A DNA stretch of 64,000 nucleotides from an uncultured Bacilli bacterium (GTDB taxonomy: Bacteria > Bacillota_I > Bacilli_A > RF39 > UBA660): assembly GCA_934095825.1 (NCBI GenBank), contig CAKOKQ010000004.1:1-64000 (forward strand), read 5' to 3'. Every line of letters starts with the position of its first letter. Within the stretch, counting starts at the first letter, position 1. Below the pieces are notes generated by a model. It was not told the origin of the DNA. It saw nothing but the letters and a program-made list of their open reading frames with translations, and did no database searches. Made by a program: the position numbers and the translations under genes. Shown here one piece after another: positions 60,014 through 64,000 of this stretch.

Positions 60014-60054
60014 CCTTAGCAGGGACGCCTCTTCAGCCTCTTGAGTATCACTCC
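60014..60054 (-). pseudogene. 5' half of the split tRNA-Ser(GCU) gene
   Basis: Acceptor GGAGTGA through D-arm to the anticodon loop, ending in the core CCTGCTAAGG. Its acceptor pairs with TCACTCC of the fragment at 50625. Apart from the acceptor it is identical to the first half of the element tRNA. Confidence 0.9.
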
Positions 60055-60068
60055 ATACCAACAATATC

Positions 60069-60097
60069 AGTTTACTAAAAATAGGAGGACAAGTCAA
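60069..60097 (-). promoter_or_regulatory. Host tRNA-Ser promoter captured by the element
   Basis: Minus strand TTGACT (60097-60092), a 17-bp spacer and TAAACT (60074-60069), 15 bp before the 5' end of the split tRNA. Confidence 0.8.
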
Positions 60098-60258
60098 TAA
60101 AAAGTTGCGGCTTTCTAGTAATTTTTTGCGGTTTTTAGTTAAAATTTAGAAAAAGTACTTATAAATTAAATAAAATTATTAGTTAGTATTGCACTAAACT
60201 ATGATACAATACTGTTATCCTATTAAGTAAATCTTAATAAAAGGTGAAGGAGTTTATT

Positions 60259-60672
60259 ATGAAAGAGTTAAAAGAGGCAAAAATTGCCAAAAAAGGCAAA
60301 GAAAAAGGATTTGAGTTGAATGATAAAAAGGCAAAAAGAAAGCGTTTGCTGTCAAAGATTGGAAAAATTATATTAATAGTTATAATTTTATATTTGGTAG
60401 TAATTGAAATCTTAGGAATTATTCGCCGTAGCAAAATTAGTACTATCAATTCTCCTGATAGTGCTTGTCCTGATGTAGTTGTTAAATTTTATGAGACTAA
60501 GTTTCGCAATTACTATTTAGGCAATGGTTGTAGTTATACAGTTTATTATAAAGATGATAGTAAAGAAAGTCTTGAAGAAGCTTTTGCCCATAAGAAAGTT
60601 ACTAGGGGTGACGCCTTAAGATATGGTATTTTTATTCATAGTAGATGGAAATGGCAAGATAAGAATTATTAA
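60259..60672 (+). CDS. Small membrane-anchored protein, paralogue 1
   Basis: A 137-residue protein: Lys-rich start (1-35), one membrane helix (about 38-55; IILIVIILYLVVIEILGII), then an external domain with two cysteines and the pattern GCSYTVYYKDDSKESLEEAF. ATG at 60259 follows AAGGAG; a GTG at 60244 precedes the ribosome site and is not used. The next gene is a paralogue. Confidence 0.68.
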   Translation: MKELKEAKIAKKGKEKGFELNDKKAKRKRLLSKIGKIILIVIILYLVVIEILGIIRRSKISTINSPDSACPDVVVKFYETKFRNYYLGNGCSYTVYYKDDSKESLEEAFAHKKVTRGDALRYGIFIHSRWKWQDKNY

Positions 60673-60695
60673 TAAATAGAAAGTGGGAAAATTTT

Positions 60696-61070
60696 ATGAA
60701 AAAAGAGAAAAAGGGTAAGAAAAGAGCCAAAGTATTGGTTATAATTCTGGGGGTATTTTTAACATTTGTAGTTATAATGGGTGTTAGAGAAATTAACAGG
60801 TTTATTCATGTTGGAAAGATTACTAAAATAGACAGTGAAGAAAAGTATTGTATTTCACTTATGTCTGTTGTTTATAGAGATTTATTTTATATCTATGAAA
60901 GCAGTAATGGTTGTACTTACTATGTTTATTATAAAGATGGAAGCAAGGAACCACTAAGTAAAGCCTTATATTTGCACCATCTTAATGTTAATGATGCCGC
61001 TAAATTTGGAGTTAATTTGAATAGTCAAAGTGTTTTAAGCAGACTCATTAAAAACGCAAAACATCTATGA
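60696..61070 (+). CDS. Small membrane-anchored protein, paralogue 2
   Basis: A 124-residue relative of the previous gene, 23 bp downstream: basic start, membrane helix (about 10-28), and GCTYYVYYKDGSKEPLSKAL matching the first copy. Both cysteines are kept. Function unknown; the pair lies directly outside the element. Confidence 0.68.
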   Translation: MKKEKKGKKRAKVLVIILGVFLTFVVIMGVREINRFIHVGKITKIDSEEKYCISLMSVVYRDLFYIYESSNGCTYYVYYKDGSKEPLSKALYLHHLNVNDAAKFGVNLNSQSVLSRLIKNAKHL

Positions 61071-61095
61071 TATTCTTATATTGAACAACAATAAA

Positions 61096-61127
61096 AAAGA
61101 TTGCTAGAATTAATCTGGCAGTCTTTT
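61096..61127. terminator. Bidirectional terminator
   Basis: AAAGATTGCTAGA and TCTGGCAGTCTTT form a 13-bp stem with two G-U pairs, with A-run and T-run on either side. Confidence 0.8.
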
Positions 61128-61140
61128 ATTATTCATAAAA

Positions 61141-62889
61141 CTATTTATGTAAATCTTTATCATATAATTTTTTATAATAATCACATTTTTTTAGTAACTC
61201 TTGATGAGTTCCGTAGTCAATTATCTTGCCGTCATTAACTACAAATATTTTGTCAGCGTCGATAACGGTTGATAGACGGTGAGCAATAATAAGAATGGTG
61301 TATTCGCCGGTTAAATTATCAATTGATTCTTGAATTTTACTTTGTGTTTCATTATCTAGGGCACTGGTGGCTTCATCAAAAAGGATTATTTCAGTGTGCA
61401 TTAACAGGGCTCTGGCGATAGCCAAACGCTGCTTTTGACCACCTGATAGAATGATACCATTTTCACCAACTAATGTTTCGTATTTATCAGGAAGAGACAT
61501 GATATAATCATCAATGCAGGCAAGCTTACAAGCACTTCTTATTTCCTCTAAATTTGCGTCTTCTTTAGCTAGCAATAAATTATCTTTAATGGAAAAATTG
61601 AAAACATAAGGATTTTGAGTGATAATTGACATATTATTTCTGATGGTGTTGCAGTCTAAATCGTTAATATTTACATCATCTAATAAGATTTTACCACTTG
61701 TGGCTTTGTAAAAATGGGTAATTAAATTGAAGATGGTTGATTTTCCAGCCCCACTTTTACCAACAAAAGCTACTTTTTCGTTTGGATTTATGACAAAACT
61801 CATATTATTTAATACTTTATCTTGATTATAACCGAAGAAAACATTATCAAATTTTATAGAACCATTTAATTTTTTTAATGAAATGTTGCCAAACTGCTCT
61901 TTAGAAAATTTATCGCTTTCAATTATTTCATAAATGCGGTTAGCTGCCATGTTGAATTTCTTGTTGTATTCGGCAATTTTAACAATTCCAATAAGTAAAT
62001 TTTTAACTTTAGTCTGATAATTATAAATAATTATAAAGTTAGGAATAGAAAGTAAGGATTTATTATATAAAAGACAACCTACTAATATTAAACCTAAATC
62101 TGTTAAAGCTCTAACATTGTTTTCCACATAACTATATAAGCGTCTGATATTCATTATATTGACTTGTTCATTAGTACTTTCTTCAATTTTGTTATAGGCT
62201 TGTTTTAGCACACTATTACTAGCATTTAAAATCTTAATATCTCTAATACCGTGAACAATCTCGCTAGTAAGGCCAGTTTTGTTTTCTTGAATAACTTTTA
62301 ATTTTTTTTGAACTTCGTATTGTTTAGCTAAACTTTTTTTGTTAATAAAATAGATTAAAACTGAGGTAATAATGGCATAAATAAAGAGGTATTTATTAAG
62401 AATAAATATTGTAACTAAAACTCCAACATTGGTAATTATATAGGATAACCAATAAGCATATTCCATGAATAATCCGGCAATATCTTGCGTATCTTTATTT
62501 AATCTATCAATAAATAAGCCAGAAGAATTTTTATCGATTTCTTGAACTTCTAAATTCAATATTTCTTTAGTTAAAGATTTTTGAATACTTATTAAAGTTT
62601 TCTGATATATTTTTTGATAAAAGAAACCTTTAAAATAAACCATGGCATATAATAGTAAATTAATAAAAAAGACAATTATAGCCGATAAAATCAACTCATT
62701 TATAATACCATTAGTAATATTTAAAATTACTTTAGCAGCCAACAGAGGCATTATGGTACTTATTATTGCCTCAACAATGCTAACTAAACCATATCCAATT
62801 AGATTTAACCTTGCTTCTTTAATATATTTCCAAGTTCTTTTAACATTTAATTTGAAATTAACATTTTTATCGTTTTTAACATTTTTCAT
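61141..62889 (-). CDS. ABC transporter, fused membrane and ATPase domains
   Basis: A half-size exporter of the MsbA/LmrA type, 582 residues. Six membrane helices fill about 25-320. The ATPase has Walker A VGKSGAGKSTIFNLI (about 380), the signature LSGGQKQRLAIARALL (about 485), Walker B IILFDEATSALD and the H-loop IIAHRLSTV. It works as a dimer; no C39 peptidase domain is present, so the substrate may be drug, lipid or peptide. The start is uncertain: ATG 62889 has GAAAGTGAG upstream, ATG 62907 does not. Confidence 0.88.
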   Translation of the reverse strand: MKNVKNDKNVNFKLNVKRTWKYIKEARLNLIGYGLVSIVEAIISTIMPLLAAKVILNITNGIINELILSAIIVFFINLLLYAMVYFKGFFYQKIYQKTLISIQKSLTKEILNLEVQEIDKNSSGLFIDRLNKDTQDIAGLFMEYAYWLSYIITNVGVLVTIFILNKYLFIYAIITSVLIYFINKKSLAKQYEVQKKLKVIQENKTGLTSEIVHGIRDIKILNASNSVLKQAYNKIEESTNEQVNIMNIRRLYSYVENNVRALTDLGLILVGCLLYNKSLLSIPNFIIIYNYQTKVKNLLIGIVKIAEYNKKFNMAANRIYEIIESDKFSKEQFGNISLKKLNGSIKFDNVFFGYNQDKVLNNMSFVINPNEKVAFVGKSGAGKSTIFNLITHFYKATSGKILLDDVNINDLDCNTIRNNMSIITQNPYVFNFSIKDNLLLAKEDANLEEIRSACKLACIDDYIMSLPDKYETLVGENGIILSGGQKQRLAIARALLMHTEIILFDEATSALDNETQSKIQESIDNLTGEYTILIIAHRLSTVIDADKIFVVNDGKIIDYGTHQELLKKCDYYKKLYDKDLHK

Positions 62890-62929
62890 ATTTAAACTCA
62901 CTTTCATTACTTTATAATATAAATAGAAA

Positions 62930-62951
62930 ACTGCTAGAATTATCTAACAGT
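62930..62951 (-). terminator. Terminator of the ZnuA-like gene
   Basis: Minus strand ACTGTTAGA, loop TAAT, TCTAGCAGT then TTTCTATTT. Confidence 0.65.
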
Positions 62952-62958
62952 ATTTATT

Positions 62959-63825
62959 TTATTCATTAGTAGTAGCTTCTCTTAAATTTCTTAAATATTC
63001 ATTCATGATAGAGAGATAATCATCACTATTTTCTCGCTCTTTACTATCTAAAGTATTCATCAAATTAACTTCTACAGTTTTAGCCTTATAATTTTTAGTT
63101 AAATCAGTAATAGTATCATTAGTTTCACCTTTTTTGATAAATAGAGTAGTATAAGTGCCATTTTTAAAATTATTTTTTAAATCCGTAGTAACATTTTTAC
63201 TATCTTCTAAAGATATAACAGTAAAACCATAATTTTCTAAATACTTTAAAGTATTAGTAGTTGTAATAATAGGTTTTTTACTAGAGGCGCCAATACTTCT
63301 TAAGTTAGCATCCATTAAAGATAAATCTTCTTGTAATTTTTTATAGTTAGTATCAATTGCTTGAATTAAATATTTACTATTAATAAAATCACTTAAATTG
63401 TTTTTAGTAGTAGTTGCTAGCATTAAATAGTTATTAGGGCTTAGCCAAAGTTCTTCTGAGGTTTTACCATATTCAATATTAAGGCCGTAACTAACATCAA
63501 TGATTTTCATATTGCGGTTTTGATTTAAAAAACTTCTGGCAATATTTTTTTCATCACTAAGACCATTATAAACAAATAAAGTATTTTTAGAGTAGTCGCT
63601 TATTTGTTTATCAGTAAGTTCATAGTTATTTACATCAACGCCACTGGGATAGATACTATCAATCCTAGAGTAAGAGCCATATAAACTTTTTACAATATAC
63701 TCAATTGGATAAGTACTAACAACAATACTAATATCTTCCATATCATCTCTTTTAAAACAGCCCGTAAGACTAAAAAGTCCTAGTAGTAAGCAAAATATTT
63801 TTAATAAATTTTTATGATTTTTCAT
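62959..63825 (-). CDS. ZnuA/TroA-family lipoprotein without the usual metal ligands
   Basis: A 288-residue substrate-binding lipoprotein. The signal ends in LFSLTGC (lipobox, Cys about 23). The fold is the metal-binding cluster A-1 type (ISIVVSTYPIEYIVKSL, the middle helix, SDDYLSIMNEYLRNLREA at the end). The classical H-x-Y-E motif reads NNYEL, the H-x-W-L motif reads ELWLSPNN, and THxA-like THD reads TTTNTL, so the three His ligands are replaced. Metal transport is doubtful. ATG at 63825 follows AAAGGAG. No permease or ATPase neighbour is seen. Confidence 0.8.
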   Translation of the reverse strand: MKNHKNLLKIFCLLLGLFSLTGCFKRDDMEDISIVVSTYPIEYIVKSLYGSYSRIDSIYPSGVDVNNYELTDKQISDYSKNTLFVYNGLSDEKNIARSFLNQNRNMKIIDVSYGLNIEYGKTSEELWLSPNNYLMLATTTKNNLSDFINSKYLIQAIDTNYKKLQEDLSLMDANLRSIGASSKKPIITTTNTLKYLENYGFTVISLEDSKNVTTDLKNNFKNGTYTTLFIKKGETNDTITDLTKNYKAKTVEVNLMNTLDSKERENSDDYLSIMNEYLRNLREATTNE

Positions 63826-63862
63826 TTTTTTCTCCTTTATATATATAATATAATAATTCATA

Positions 63863-64000
63863 TTAGTTATTTTCATTATTTAATATGGGGACAGGATCAT
63901 AGCCAAATTTTCCATACGGATGACACCTAAATAATCTTTTGATACCAAGTTTTAGACCAGTAAGTAGTCCATATCTAGTAATAGCTTCTTTCATATAATT
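63863..64000 (-). CDS. yidD: YidD, membrane protein insertion efficiency factor (partial)
   Basis: The C-terminal 45 residues before a TAA stop: [20 protein letters not shown] then [15 protein letters not shown]. The R-C-H-P-x-x-x-x-GYDPVP signature is specific for YidD, which aids YidC-dependent insertion. The 5' part lies beyond the window. Confidence 0.9.
   Translation of the reverse strand, partial: NYMKEAITRYGLLTGLKLGIKRLFRCHPYGKFGYDPVPILNNENN

Larger units (their letters stand above)
50676..60023. mobile_element. 9.3-kb integrative element inserted in a tRNA-Ser anticodon loop
   Basis: The 10-bp core CCTTAGCAGG occurs at 50676-50685 and 60014-60023; joining the outer flanks there rebuilds a perfect tRNA-Ser(GCU). 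Contents: tyrosine integrase and Xis-like gene at the left end, arm-type repeats GTGGTGCC at both ends, two XRE/MerR-type regulators, a winged-helix-like replication protein, a DnaB-like helicase, zinc-ribbon membrane proteins, a type I toxin-antitoxin candidate and a complete tRNA-Ser at the right end. There is no relaxase, conjugation or capsid gene, so it is a satellite-like or mobilisable island. Confidence 0.88.

Noticed and set aside
50676..60023. Element as a complete prophage or a conjugative element
   Set aside because: No capsid, terminase, portal, relaxase or type IV secretion genes are present in 9.3 kb.
59941..60054. Repeated CCCTTAGCAGGGACGCC blocks as a CRISPR-like array
   Set aside because: They are two copies of the 5' half of tRNA-Ser, not a repeat-spacer array. 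No cas genes are present.

Overview
The window is AT-rich bacterial DNA from a low-GC, Gram-positive, endospore-forming Firmicute of the Bacilli. This rests on sepF/divIVA, sigK, sigG, spoIIP and ylmC, on a tRNA-Ile T-box in front of ileS, and on A/G-rich ribosome sites. TGA is used as a stop (for example at the ends of lspA and the XerD-like gene), so this is not the Mycoplasma code. The large surface proteins with TasA/SipW-type N-termini and glycine-rich C-termini resemble those of uncultured gut Bacilli, but the exact lineage is inference.

Layout. 1-16 kb: an unknown gene and glyS, sepF-divIVA, sigK, deoD, a XerD-like recombinase, ppdK, a PfkB sugar kinase with an Smr protein, a membrane-anchored regulator, sigG, ylmC, lspA-rluD and a rhomboid protease. 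16-29 kb: a J-domain protein, three mosaic surface proteins, two phosphatase/helicase genes, an AI-2E exporter and an Rpn-type nuclease. 29-50 kb: priA, a phosphohexomutase, an orphan sigma-like factor, T-box-ileS, two helicase-associated-repeat proteins, a transglutaminase-like protein, rpsT, spoIIP, small paralogues and murT-gatD. 50.6-60.0 kb: a 9.3-kb integrative element. 60-64 kb: two small membrane paralogues, an ABC exporter, a ZnuA-like lipoprotein and the end of yidD.

Three systems stand out. (1) The element is inserted in the anticodon loop of a tRNA-Ser(GCU) gene through a 10-bp core and separates its two halves by 9.3 kb. It carries a complete replacement tRNA-Ser(GCU) 38 bp inside the promoter-proximal junction, where the host tRNA promoter can transcribe it, with a terminator just after it. 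(2) Two surface-protein genes (17.2-19.2 and 24.9-26.0 kb) are each preceded by a roughly 290-bp segment bounded by a perfect 25-bp inverted pair. The two pairs share 10-bp arms but have different 5-nt centres that match only within each pair. Both segments carry a TTTAAA-N17-TATAGT promoter-like site that now points away from the gene. They look like two phase-variable promoters in the OFF state. (3) Inside the element sits a locus organised like the Fst/par type I toxin-antitoxin: a 27-residue membrane peptide with a sequestered ribosome site, a convergent RNA with a terminator, and shared repeats.

Other points: IleRS has GLHH in place of the HxGH signature, GatD lacks both catalytic residues, and the ZnuA-like protein lacks the usual histidine ligands. 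All functions are assigned by reading motifs; no database search was run.
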